The notes beneath the pieces were generated by a model. It made no database searches. It was given only the letters and a program-made list of their open reading frames with translations, and was not told the origin of the DNA. Below, one piece after another: positions 1 to 11,414 of a DNA stretch of 44,635 bases; within the stretch, counting starts at the first letter, position 1; each line of letters opens with the position of its first letter. Location of the stretch: the NCBI GenBank assembly GCA_037176905.1, contig JBBBWG010031609.1, positions 1 through 44,635 of the forward strand, read 5' to 3'. Made by a program: the position numbers and the translations under genes. Source of the DNA: Azolla pinnata (lineage: Eukaryota; Streptophyta; Polypodiopsida; Salviniales; Salviniaceae).

Positions 1-621
1 GGACGAGGCCGCGTGGGCGCGCGCCGTCGCCGCGCAGTGCCGCCGCGCCCGCCCCCCCTGCAACTCGTACGCCGTCAACATCGCCAACCTCTCCTTCTGC
101 GAGCAGGTAACGTTCCCGCAGCCACGCCCAAACAACCCTCCGCTATCGGATCGGATCCGATCGGATCGGATCCGCCCTTATAAGAAACACACGCTCGGGC
201 GCCGAAAACGTTTGCCTCCTTTTCCGTGCCGATGCAGGTGCGCGAAATCAGCTCCTCCGACATCCTCGTGAGCGCCCACGGCGCGCAGCTGACCAACATG
301 ATCTTCATGTCCCCCGGCGGCCGCGTCCTCGAGATGTTCCCCGCCGGCTGGCTCGAGCTCGCCGGCCACGGCCAGTTCATCTACAGGAACCTCGCGTCCT
401 GGGTCGGGCTGCGCCACGCGGGGTACTGGCGCGATCCCTCGACCCCCGCTTGCCCCGACCGCAGCGACCCCAAAGCCTGCTTCCATCACTACAAGGACCA
501 GCCGATCGGCATCAACGAGACTTACATCGCCGACTGGCTTTACGCCACGATCACCGACGTCCAAGCCGCGCTTCGTTCGTCGGGTCGGGCTCAACCCCAG
601 ACCTGCGAGTGCACCGACTGA
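1..621 (+). CDS. GT61-family glycosyltransferase (DUF563), 3' end only
   Basis: The two last exons are visible. Exon 1-106 is read from base 2 and ends in LSFCEQ before GTAACG. Exon 238-621 follows GATGCAG and ends at TGA 619-621. The joined protein runs CEQ-VREISSSDILVSAHGAQLTN, the conserved nucleotide-sugar-binding signature of GT61 enzymes. After it come the family's C-terminal blocks EMFPAGWLELAG and IGINETYIADW. GT61 proteins are Golgi type II membrane enzymes; members add xylose, arabinose or GlcNAc to xylans or glycoproteins. Resemblance is to the DUF563 group often named O-linked-mannose GlcNAc-transferase 2-like, not clearly to the beta-1,2-xylosyltransferase that acts on N-glycans. 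The N-terminus, membrane anchor and most of the catalytic domain lie outside the window, so donor and acceptor cannot be assigned. The exons are very GC-rich, a monocot trait. Confidence 0.85.
145..174. repeat. Perfect 15-bp tandem duplication in the GT61 intron
   Basis: The unit ATCGGATCGGATCCG occurs twice head to tail (145-159 and 160-174) inside the short 131-bp intron (107-237). It is built from GATC/GGATCC palindromes. Confidence 0.85.
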
Positions 622-1222
622 TGATTCACACTAGTTCCCACGCGCCGACGGCTCTCGAACGTACAGCCGAAACAACCTCTCGTTTGCAACGGGCAGGTGC
701 TTGTGTGTCGAACAACGCCGCTATTTATCAATTTGCCCACTTAAGTATACCCCTTCTGGGATTAGCACCTAAACGTAAGTGTAGATTCGGCATGCTACTA
801 GTTGCCTAATTAGCGACGGTTCGTCGCTAACGACCGATCATCCACGTACCCACACAAAAATGATCATCATTGGCATCATCTGGATCTTCTGAAGGAGAAG
901 AATCTGCGTTGTCCGGTATTCTGCTCTCCAATGTATATGTTTCCTGTCAACATGAGTGCCATGCCGATCTTGCTTCCCCGACTCGATAATAATCAGCTCT
1001 TTGTTACTCCCATGCGCATTCCCCCGACCTGATGATCGGCGGCTTGTTCGACTAGAGTTTGGCGTTGGTTTGTGTCCAGAGGTGGCTGATCTTCTAGATG
1101 TAGCAAGTGTGAAACCAAACCTCATGGATCCAACTTGTGGCCCATGTGGCAAAGAGGTTGGCAGCACTGGAATGTTGCATGCAAACTCTAAGAACAGATT
1201 TTGTGCTCTCCCTCCCTCCCTC

Positions 1223-1280
<58 letters not shown>

Positions 1281-1411
1281 GATATAGATATATATATATA
1301 GATATAGATATATATATATGTATACATGATTAGCAGTGCCATAGAGCAATTGACCACACAATTAAGCTGGGGTTAGTTGGTGTTGGGTGCCTAATCACAG
1401 TCCTTAAATCT
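622..1411. other. Intergenic: GT61 3' region and SDR promoter/leader
   Basis: No convincing gene is seen. The first couple of hundred bases are probably GT61 3' UTR. The rest is upstream sequence of the SDR gene and holds a compound CT/AT microsatellite at about 1207-1320. Short ORFs here lack family resemblance. Confidence 0.6.
1207..1320. repeat. Compound microsatellite (CCT/CT)n-(TA)n
   Basis: A pyrimidine run of CCCT then CT dinucleotides (to about 1259) passes directly into TA dinucleotides broken by two GATATAGATA blocks. It lies about 90 bp before the SDR start codon, so it may be in the promoter or leader. A tract of this kind is prone to length polymorphism. Confidence 0.9.
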
Positions 1412-3755
1412 ATGGATCTCTTCCAGTTGTTCTTAAACCTAGTTGTGCCAGCAATCGGCATCCCGACGCTCCTGTTCCTTTGGCCCGCCCTCGCGATCTG
1501 GAGCCTCTTCTCTCGAGCGTACCGATCCGTGTTCGAAGAGAACGTCTGCGGCAAGGTCGTCGTCATCACCGGCGCTTCCTCGGGGATCGGCGAGGTCAGT
1601 TAATTTGTAGCAATATATATGGCTGCCGTTTAGGACTTCCGGCTGCTAATCATCAATTTGATTACAATCTATTAGCAGTTAGCATGCTTTGATCCTGCAT
1701 CAGGCTATAAGTACATTGCATGTGCCATGCATTATAATCCATCATTGCATCGATTGACATCAGGCTAATTGCCGCACGGTGTTTCATGATCTCACCAACT
1801 ATATATGCTGCTTTTAAATGTGCACAGCAATATGACAAATTTATAATTGCATGCAGCCATACCATATCCAAATGCATCGTGCAGGTCCCTAAATATTAAA
1901 TATCGTCTCATGAATCATAATATACAGCTTTGAACTATAAGTTAGTTAATATAATATCATAAAGGGGCAATCGATGACCGTGGTCGGTTTGGAATATTGT
2001 GGGTGTACTTAGTTATGATTAGACTGCATGGTTGGTTGCATGGATCTGCGTAGATTGATTTATAGTGAGTACAGATGGATCAGGTTGACCCGATCGATCA
2101 GCCACAGTATAAGCGGTCATTAATTCATTTAATTATCATGGAACATCGTGATCACATCGATTCGATCGGGTGCAGCAATAGTGGACATATGAATCATCGA
2201 TGGGTACTTTTGTGCGTGTTTTATGTGATCGATGCAGCAAAGCGCGTATCAGTATGCGAGGAGGGGAGCGGTGCTGGTGCTGGTGGGGCGACGCGAGGGC
2301 CGCCTGCGCATGGTGGCGGATCGCTCCATTAAGCGCGGAGCCATGGACGTGAGGGCCATCACCGCCGATGTGAGCAACGAGGAAGATTGCCGCAAGCTCA
2401 TCGACGACACTGTGAATCACTACGGACGATGTGAGTCGTGCATGGATTCGAAAAGACCGATGTTGATCCATATGATCATTGAACATCGACCTTTGATCAA
2501 CATCATCATCATCATCATCATCACCACCACCACCATATGCCAATCTATTCGGTTCTAATATATTATTATTGTTAAATCAATCGATTGGCGGCGGCCGATT
2601 GATGCCCGAACGATTTTGTTACATTGATTGTCAGTGGATCACCTGGTGAACAATGCTGGCATCGGTTCGAGCTTCTTGTTCGAGGAGGTCTCAGATGCCA
2701 CGCCGCTGAAGCGAGTCATGGTAAGATCGATTAACCAGGAGGAGGAAGTCTATTGCATGCATGTGGGGAATGGCTTTGAAATTATCAGCTCAGATTGGCA
2801 AATCATGTCATGTGTGATTATGATCAGGATGTGGATTTCTGGGGCTACGTGTACCCGACGTTCTACGCTCTGCCGCACCTCAAGCGCACCCGTGGCAAGA
2901 TCATCGTCAACGCATCTGTGGCAGCATGGCAGCCATTCCCAAGGATGTCTATCTACAATGTAAGAAGCAAAGCTCGCTGGTCGGCTGATTTAGCTAGCCA
3001 CCTTAGCGATCGGCTGGATTTAGCTAGCCACCTTTACCAATCGGCTGGATCTAGCGATCCACCTCTATTTTGACTACAAAAATTCACCCCCAACAATGAT
3101 CAGATTGATGCCTTATGAATGAATTGAATATCAGGCGGCGCAATCGGCGATCTTCAACTTCTTCGACACGTTGCGCGTGGAGCTGGGGTCGAGCGTGAGC
3201 GGGGTCACGATCGTGACGCCTGGGTGGATCGAGAGCGAGATGACGATGGGCAAGTTCCTCGACAGGAGCGGCAAGATGGACGTCGACGGAGGCCAACGAG
3301 ACGTAAGAAAAATACTGGCTAAATCTAGCTATAGCTAGCTAGGCTAGAATAGACACATAGATCTGATAAGTGTGAAACCAAACCTAAATCTAAGCAAATG
3401 TACCAATGTATCAATGTTGGGGAATTATGATTGGGATCGAGCACAGGTGCACGTGGGGCCGGTGCCGGTGGCGTATTCGGAGGAGTGCGCAAAGGCGCTG
3501 GTGCGCGGGGCGGTGCGCGGCGAGAAGTATGTGCGCGTGCCCTTCTGGTACACGACCTTTGCGCTCTACCGCGTGTTCGCACCCGAGGTCGTGGACTTTG
3601 TCCAGGCGCTCGTCTACCTCACGCCCGCCCCGTGGCGCAAGGACCGCGCTCCCCTCAGCAAGGCCATCCTCGACCTCCCCGGCGTCAAATCCCTCGTGTA
3701 CCCCATCACCGTCCGCAGCCCTCGCCCTAGCCTCAAACAGCTTAAAGGAGTTTGA
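1412..3755 (+). CDS. 11-beta-hydroxysteroid dehydrogenase-like SDR (steroleosin/HSD type), catalytic Lys replaced by Gln
   Basis: Six exons: 1412-1594, 2238-2430, 2635-2720, 2828-2959, 3135-3302 and 3447-3755, all GT-AG and phase-consistent, giving 356 aa (plant HSD1 proteins are close to 350). Residues 1-35 form a hydrophobic, proline-containing anchor like the steroleosin lipid-droplet/ER anchor. TGASSGIG at 53-60 binds the NADP(H) cofactor. NNAG follows GRLDHLV in exon 3. Ser184 (VNAS) and Tyr197 (SIYN) have the normal 13-residue spacing. The residue four after Tyr197 is Gln201 (YNAAQ) where the SDR family has Lys (YxxxK). The C-terminal half has the family blocks TPGWIESEMT and EECAKALV. 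Relatives reduce or oxidise steroid-like substrates and affect brassinosteroid responses and seed oil bodies. Loss of Lys suggests weakened or altered catalysis, or a non-enzymatic role. Otherwise the gene looks intact. Confidence 0.9.
2501..2535. repeat. (CAT)n(CAC)n microsatellite in SDR intron 2
   Basis: CATCAT repeats followed by CACCAC repeats lie in the intron between exons 2238-2430 and 2635-2720. It is non-coding in the spliced model. Confidence 0.9.
2981..3065. repeat. Three-unit tandem repeat of about 30 bp in SDR intron 4
   Basis: Units start at 2981, 3010 and 3041. They share TCGGCTGGAT, then TTAGCTAGCCACC in the first two; the third is shorter and diverged. The array begins about 20 bp after the donor site at 2960. 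Confidence 0.85.
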
Positions 3756-4732
3756 GAAACCCAGCGGACTCTTCCTGGATGTCCCAAGAACACATGGGCA
3801 CTCTTAGATTTTTGCCCTGTTCTTCGCTATGTATGGTGCGAGAAGCACCTCGAGAACCTATGTTATAAATTCCTGAGAACGATCGATCGAGATTACTTTG
3901 GCTATACAGTTTGATGCATTGTATATACATTGGGTGTTTATTACACGAGGTTATAATAGACCCAAACCTTGTCCGTGTTTGTCTTTCACCATGCGATTGA
4001 AAAGCCCACAAATAGCTACACCGTATGGTGTGAACACTACGATATAGAGGTTAGTGAATGGTTATGTTCAGTATTTGTCGAAAAACTCTTCAGGCACTAG
4101 CTCCTCATTGGTGTAGCCTTTATTGGGTCGAGGTTCGCTTGGATCCATTTCAGCATGACTTTCTGGTTTGATAAGATCGGCATGAGGGCTTGTAACACTG
4201 GTGCAACTAGGCCATCAATATAAGAGATTTGGATCCAAGAATCTTGCCTACAACATACCATCCTAACACTGTATGTCCGTGCATGGGATTGCGGAGTCAT
4301 CGACCGACCCAAAAGGATGAGAGTCTCAATCATGTTCGCATTCGGGTGGTCATCTGGCACCTCGCTCGCGACGGGCAAAATGCGAGCCATGTCCTCGTCT
4401 CGGAATTTGCTTCCAGTTTGGCATTTGGATATAAAGAGATTCAGTCATACTGCATGGGAGATTTAATTGAAGAGAGAGGGTTAAAGTTGCATCCTTGTAC
4501 GGATGATCAGACTTATGGGGGTTTGTTTCGGCACATTGTGTATTAGTTGAGGATGTGAACAGAACAAGAGCCCGAAATTAAGCCCCGATAACAATGATCA
4601 AAGGATCGTGAATCCTCTTTCATGGATTGAAACTGGCTTTCAAAGTTTAGAAAACGGTAAGATCAAAGAAAGAACCGGAGCCAATAGGGGTATTTTGGTA
4701 ATTAATTTCGAAGCACAAGAAAAGGAAACGAT
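3756..4732. other. Intergenic: SDR 3' region, no gene recognised
   Basis: The first few hundred bases are probably SDR 3' UTR. Between about 4090 and 4550 there is moderately GC-rich sequence with short broken ORFs on both strands and no recognised domain. It could be an old transposon relic, but nothing proves that. Confidence 0.5.
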
Positions 4733-4975
4733 GGAAAAAATTACCGAAAACGCCTAACAAAATTATAAATTACATTTTGACGCAGGCCAGAACTAGAAAT
4801 TACAAATTAACACCTAGTTTTTTATAAATCAATGCGCAATCGATATATATCAACTCCAAATCAATTAACTGTGAGTTTAATTAACATCAAATTAACTAAT
4901 TGATTAATGCTTAAATGCTTAAATTAACTAATTGATTTATAATTTTGTTGGGGGGCGTTTTGGTTTAATTCTCAA
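4733..4975. mobile_element. MITE of the window's long-TIR family (diverged short copy)
   Basis: The left end reads GGAAAAAATTACCGAAAACG and continues into CCTAACAAAATTATAAAT. The reverse complement of the right end reads GAGAATTAAACCAAAACGCC and then ACAAAATTATAAAT, so the ends form imperfect inverted repeats of about 40 bp. The left arm and the inner AT-rich segment match the element at 28209-28635 closely (ACAAATTAA, CAATTAACTGTGAG-type blocks). No clear target duplication survives. It lies upstream of the coiled-coil gene. Confidence 0.7.
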
Positions 4976-6843
4976 AAACCGGACGCGAAAATAAAAAGGC
5001 GGGAAAACACGAAAAACAAAAAGAAAAGAAAAGAAGAGAAGAAAACAAAATCGTTCCTCTCTCTCTTCTTCTTCCCAGAGCTGTCTGGAAGCAGAAGAAG
5101 CAGAAAGAAGAAGAAGAAGAAGAAGAAGAAGGAGACGAAGCAGAAGCAGCAGCAGCAGAAGGCTTGCTTGTACGCGGATCCAGAAGCGCAGAGAAATGCA
5201 AGCGCGTTCGCCTGCCCCGGCGGAAGAGGCTGAGGAAGACGAAGAAAAGGAATGACGGTTCCGCCGAAGCTTCCCGCTGTTGATCCCGTTCCTCTCTCCC
5301 CCTCCTTCTTCGTCTTCTCTTTCTTCTTCTTCCTCCCCTCCCTCCCTTCGATTCTTTCTTGGTTTGCCGCTAGCAGACCGATGAGGAGGCGACACAGGAA
5401 ATGACGCTTGAGCTGCTCCCGGGGATCTCAGCCTCTCGCCATCGCTATCTTCTTCCGCGTCTATTTCATGTAGGCCTCACGAAACGCAATGCTTTCTTTC
5501 TCTTTTCTTTATTTCTTTCTTTCTTTCTTTCTTGCTTGCTTGCTTTCTTTCTTCTTCTTCCTCTTCTTCCGATGTTCCTTCTTGCCTCTTTCTTATTTCT
5601 GCATCCGCGCCTTCTGCATTCGTCATCATCGATTTCATCCTCAGTATTGTCACAATCTTCTTTTTCTTTTTCGTCTCACACTTTCTCGATTGTTTTTGAT
5701 GCGCCTGCGCCTGCAAGTCAAGCTTCTTTGCTAATTGCATTCTTTCTTGGTTGCTAGCTGTTATCGCGCATTCACACGGCAGGTTCTTTTTCTCTTGGTT
5801 TTTATGTATATAACCGAGTACACAATGCATCGTAGATAGTCAGCTGCAAGTTGACCTGTTTTTCGAGAATTTCGGAATGAAAGATGCAAACTCTCCACAG
5901 GCTTGCTTTAATTTAGTTTACTCCTTCTGATCATTTCATAGATCCATTCATCTCGCATATCCTCTTGATTTGGAAATTTAACACCTTTTATGATGTTTTC
6001 ACTCATAGAATTCGGCTTTCTCTGATCTTCTGGACAATGTAAATGCAGAACTTTTTAGCTGTAAACGCGGCCTAAACTTTACGAATTTGGATGAGAATAA
6101 TGCGAACTTTCTTAGGATCCTGATATCTCCATTGATTGAATTTGGTTCTCGTATCTTCTATCACATGCATGCATTGTTTTGAATTCCGTTTTGCGATAAT
6201 CAGGAAAATAAGAAACAGACTTTAGAGAAACGGGTGAAGTGTCTACACTTGGTTAGCGCTTCCAATTACTCTGTTCTTATTCCTCCCCCGAAATTAGATA
6301 GTTATTGGACTCTCTTAATCCATTTTTGGTCAATTGAGCTCGATATTTCTTTGTTTCATGCTTGCTTTCATTAGATTAAATCATAAGTGCGGAAAGAAGC
6401 TCGGGTTTGACACAGGAAAAAAACCTGAAATGTAAACTATGTAAATAAAGTGATATACTCCATTTCATATTATTTTCTTGCTTTCAAAGGATTAGATTTG
6501 CTTTTATTTGCTATTCACAGTGATCACTTAGTTGTGCAGTCGAAGTGAAGTATATAAAATGCGGCTAATGTTTTATCTTTACTGCATTTGTAGAACAGTT
6601 GGAATTAACTGTGTTTGCCACTAATGGCCTCATCAAAGAGTTTTTTATTTGTTGTAGCATTTCTGTGCTTAACTTTGCATGTGTATCTACAGCAAGAAAA
6701 TGTTTTTTTCCTACTCTTCGTTTTCATTTAAATAAGACGGGCACACATTTTTCTGGAGTCTGGACTGATAACTTTTTCTTTCAGCTATGTGCAAATGAAC
6801 ATTACTTTTGTGCAATTGTTGTCTTCATGATGCAGCATTCAAG
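4976..6843 (+). other. Probable promoter, 5' UTR and leader intron of the coiled-coil gene
   Basis: About 5000-5400 is rich in GAA/GAAG polypurine and CTT polypyrimidine tracts, typical of plant core promoters and 5' leaders; a (GAA)n run is at about 5108-5140. A plausible leader donor is GTAGGC at 5471. The acceptor GATGCAG at about 6828-6834 precedes the first coding exon. A (TTCT)n run sits at about 5505-5535. Small ORFs in the leader, such as the one starting ATG 5196, are not supported as proteins but could act as upstream ORFs. Confidence 0.5.
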
Positions 6844-9800
6844 ATGCCTATAGCTGGTCTTCAGCATATAAAGACTGCTGACAGCGGATGTAATTGCCAT
6901 CATGATGCTGACAATATATCTCCTTATAATAGCACACTTCCTCCCAAGGAGGAGAGTAAAGCCACACATTCTGACTACCACAATGAAATAAGCACTGGAT
7001 TAATGAGCAAGCTGTCAACTGATCATGGGTGGGAAGCTCACTCAAGATTTGATTCAAGAAAAAATGCTACCAGAAATATGCTACCTCTGCAAGATCAGTT
7101 GAATTCCCCGACACACTCAGATCTAACATATGGTATGACGATAGAACATTTGGCATTCATTCCATCATTAGGCTAAATACGTTTAATGTTTTAATTCTGT
7201 TTAGATGTACTCATTTTGCTTAAGGACTTTATGGTGTTGAAGCGCAATATTTAGTTATGTCTTCTTTTTTAATCCTTCTAATGTTAAGTGTATTTTGTAT
7301 ACAGAATGATAGAACATGCCTATTAAAGGTAAAAGTTGGTGATAAAACACCACACGTTTAAAATTCTTGTATGAAATTTCTTTTCAGACCTTGAAGCTTG
7401 CGTATTTGCTTTGTTTCTGAAGTTGGATATTTCCTCATTTTCCTTTGTTTCACCAATTGGTTTTTCTGCATGCTTGTCTATATGATAAAATGAAATGTCA
7501 CTCGTCAAGCCAATGTTGAAATGGATTGTACATATGTTAGTTGTTTTGACACCAGACTTGATACAATGCAGAGGATGGAATATTTACTGATCTTCAAAGG
7601 GATAGCTCACTCAATATTGCTCAAATAAATCCCATACCATTTTCAACATCGAATTCTTCAATACGTACAGAAAGAGTTTATGGTTCTTCTAATATACAGA
7701 ATGCAAATGAATCAAAATTTGCAAGAATGGATGGAAATCAAATTGATGACGTGTTGATTCATGAGGCAGCCCATCAGAAAGAGTGCAGAACTTCCTGGAC
7801 AGATGAAAAGGGAAAACTTGCTATACAATCTGATATCTTTGATGCAGTCTTATCTAGTACTGATGAGGTACATTCTGAATGACTCGAGTTCTTCATATTA
7901 ACTCCCAAGGGTTCAGGATTAGCACAAGTATTAAGATATTATGTCCTATAAGAACTTTTGACATTCGATTTATGTCAACAAGCAATACTTACGTTGCAAG
8001 GTCATAACAAGGAATTCTCGTTGTCAACCACCACATGAAAATATTCAAAATGGATGGTAAATATTTTCCGTGCAGGTTGGTATGCAGTGGAGGATTTCAG
8101 AGCTACGAATTGCATTGCGAGCATCTGAGAGGTGATAAATTGTGATATGCCATAAACTTCTGGCCCATCGTAAACATCATGACCATATATTTGCTCAAAG
8201 TAATTTCAGAAAGTCATGTTTTTATCAGTGGTTCTTACACAAACAACTGTATTGTTTACTTTCTTCTGTACTGCACTATTTCTATCTGAAGCTTGAATGC
8301 ACTGTTCTAAGTTTGAAGTCAGCTGCACTTAATCGTTCTTAGGATTCATTTCATTGGTGGTAACTCTACTGATCAAACAGTTCTTCAAATGTACAATTTA
8401 GAATATGTTAAATCAGCTGTATAATAACTGTACTATAAACTGTTGAAACTGCTGAAGGAAAGTTCAGCATTGGCTTTTACTTCAGATGTTTTCTGCTTTT
8501 GTTTTGCCTGACCTGAGCTAAATTCTTTTTGCATGATCACATGAATGTGAATATGCCACAGTTTATAGTCCTGTGCTTCCCAGTGTTTATAGGAAAACTA
8601 TGATGACTGACATTTTGTATACCTCTTTGGGAGGCAGTGCACGTTTGGAAAGTGAACAAGAGACTGAAGCTTTGAGAAAATATCTTGCTGAAGTGGAAGC
8701 TGCAGCAGCTGGGCTTCAGTCGAGGGTTCAAGAGCTAGAACATCTTATAACATTCTGTGTGTTCTTGAACTTCTTTTATTATGTTCAATGTTTATTTCAA
8801 ATATAATAGCTCTCAGACCATGGTTTCAAAAAAGTCAAACATAGGTCCATAATTTCTAACTCCCATAATGCATGAAGCGGTTTGATGTTCACTTGCTATA
8901 CATATGATCATAGGCATTAAAAGTCAAACTGCATTGAGTGTATATGATGTTGAGAGGATATTTCAAAATTCTCATGGTCATGGGTATGATATAATTCCCC
9001 AAACAAAGGAGTTAAAGTATGAGTTGTGGATGTTGTTTGTATAATATACATGTCCGATAAATGAGATGGATTCCCTTACATGTTGGCTTTTATGAGTGAT
9101 CAGCCACGAAAGAGGGAAATTGGGAGCTTGAACAGCTAAGGGCGAAAATTATAACAGAAGTTTCCAAGGAAAGCCGAAGTCAGACTATGAAAGCTGCCAA
9201 AGCTGTTGCTGCAGCTCGGGAAGCCACTATGGAGCTAGATAAGGTAATTTTTTGAAGAACTATTTTTGAAATTCTCTAGATTGGTCCTACTTCTGTAAAA
9301 TACCCCTTATTTCCATCATTTTGCGAAACTTCTCTTTATTCAAAGACAAAAGGTTGAATTGTTCATTGTTCTGCTCAAATAACATTGATGGAGAGGTCTT
9401 TGAAAATACTGAAAATTTCGGGGTATTTTGGAATTATTATTAGTGTAAATAACCCCGTTTCCTATTTTTGATGTCATGTGCAAATGAACTTCTATATACT
9501 TGATGTTGCTTGTGCGGGTTTTGATGTACTATATTAATGTTTACAGATTAGAAGGCATGCATCTTCAGTAATCAAAGCTCAAGAAGAGGAAGTTGAAAGA
9601 CTGAGGATGGAAGCTGCTGAATGTCGCACGCTTTACCATGTAAATAAATTTGAGCAAACTTTTTGTTCATCATACAATTTGATATGATTTGATGTAATCA
9701 TGAATTTTCAGGCTCGGGCTGGACAATTACAAGGAATGAGGGAGAGAGTTGAAAAGCTGGTATACTCTATTAGTAGAAATAAGGTTCTAGTTACATTTCT

Positions 9801-11414
9801 CAAATAGATGATAGAAAGCTTAAAAATTGTTTGGGTCTTTTTTATAGGAACAAGACCTCAAAGTCTCTAATAACTCCTCAACTGAGGCATTGAAATTGTC
9901 ACAGGACGAAGTAATAACACTAAAGAAGTCCCTGGATGCAGTGAAGGCGAGATCATTTTTTTCTTACGTTTTATCTTAAGTTTATCTTCAATCTGTCCTA
10001 ATAATCCACTTTGGTCAATCAGATTGAATGTCATGACAAGGCTATTAAACTTGCGGATGTCTTAGAAGATCTCGAAACACGCACAAAGACCCTTCAGGCA
10101 GCTGAGAATCGTCTAAAAGATCTTGAGAAAGAAAGGGCAGAATTGACAAGACACAATGAGTGGCTGGAACAACAGGTAAGTGACATGATAGTATTGTTCT
10201 AACTTTTCATTGCATCAACTCAAGGTTTGTACCCGATCAAATGAATTCAATACAAGAACTCATTTTCTACCTGATCTTCAAGTGATATTGTAGATTTATG
10301 TAGAGTTGTAGTATTGGCTATGTCGTTTAGGACCCAAGGCTTTATAGACTACAAATTACACTTGCTTTTAGCATTTCTTTAAGCACATGGTCTTGACTGA
10401 GTGTTTCTTAAGCTCTATTCACTTTGCCCACATCAGTGTCAAGTAACAAAGTTTCTCTGTCTATACTAGATGAAAGATTTGGAGAGTGAAGGAATGGTGG
10501 CAGCGGCAGCTGATTATGACCATGAACTGTGCAAGGTAAATCCAAATCCAAACAAATACTTCTTTGGAGATAGCAAATTGATCATCATTTGTACGATGCG
10601 TTATTTTACACAGGTGAAAGCTATGCTAGGAGCTGAGAAGCAACAGCTTCTCTCTGAACTGGTGTGTGTTTATGCCTTGATGTATATTCTATTTAGACAG
10701 CAAAGTAAACGTGCATAAAATAATGTTATATTGAATTTCAGACAATGCTACGCCAAGGAAATCAAAGTCTGCAAGAAAAGATGGTGGAATGGCAAGAAAA
10801 ATATCATGCATTGAAGCAACATATGTCTACGCTTGGGCCTCGATCAGTAACCAAGACTGGAATGAATTCAAGGACCAGAAGAGATAACCCAGACTTGCAA
10901 AATGCAAAAGGGAAGTCATATCAAGATCCAGATTGTTGCGAATATGCTAAAAGTAGTGCAGATGAAGGGGTTGAAGGACATGAATGTTTAAGCCAAACAA
11001 CTGAGACAATAAGATCAAGTAGTTTGTGTTCATGCCATAAATCTCACAGCAAGCACAATAGTGGTAGTTCCAATGGTCATTACAGCTGTCACAGTAAAGA
11101 GTCTGGTAGAAAAAACCGTGGTTTGCAACTGCGACCCAGGAATAAAAACAATTCCCAAAGCTGCAGCCTTTTGAAAGATGACTTGCTTTCAGCTGCTCAT
11201 AGAGAAATTGTGAAGTTGAAAGAGGTAAAAAGAATCTGCATTAATTCCTTACGATGCCCTGGAAATTTGGGTATGGAAATCTCTCAAGCTTAAGCTAAAA
11301 ATGCCTAAATAACGTTTTCTTCTTGTGCAGATTAATCAGTGTCTGATGACAGGTCGTGAAGGAAACATTTGGCATGGAAATATAGACACAGAAAAAGAGA
11401 ATTACACCTACTAG
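6844..11414 (+). CDS. Coiled-coil protein of unknown function, 13 coding exons
   Basis: Proposed exons: 6844-7132, 7572-7867, 8076-8131, 8638-8756, 9104-9243, 9547-9639, 9712-9759, 9848-9940 (or 9946), 10023-10175, 10470-10535, 10614-10661, 10742-11224, 11331-11414. All join in phase, giving about 655-657 aa ending NYTY. Residues 1-195 are polar, Ser/Asn-rich and probably disordered. About 196-490 is a long heptad-rich coiled coil (for example LRKYLAEVEAAAAGLQSRV, EEEVERLRMEAAE). About 500-620 is a basic Ser/Cys/His-rich segment (SSLCSCHKSHSKH). No catalytic motif or transmembrane segment is seen. This suggests a scaffold or cytoskeleton/vesicle-associated protein, but I do not recognise the family. 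The start is the first ATG after the acceptor; an extra upstream coding exon is possible. Confidence 0.75.

Noticed and set aside
2136..2543. ORF with poly-Asp (minus) or poly-Ile (plus) in SDR intron 2
   Set aside because: Produced by the CAT/CAC microsatellite; it overlaps SDR exon 2 and an intron and has no independent support.
4937..5395. ORFs rich in Leu/Ser/Glu (152 and 78 codons) upstream of the coiled-coil gene
   Set aside because: They are translations of GAA/CTT purine-pyrimidine tracts and show no conserved motif.
5401..5757. ORF starting MTLELLPGIS as the true start of the coiled-coil protein
   Set aside because: The reading phase of a splice at 5471 does not match the phase of the 6844 exon, and the rest is a pyrimidine-tract translation.
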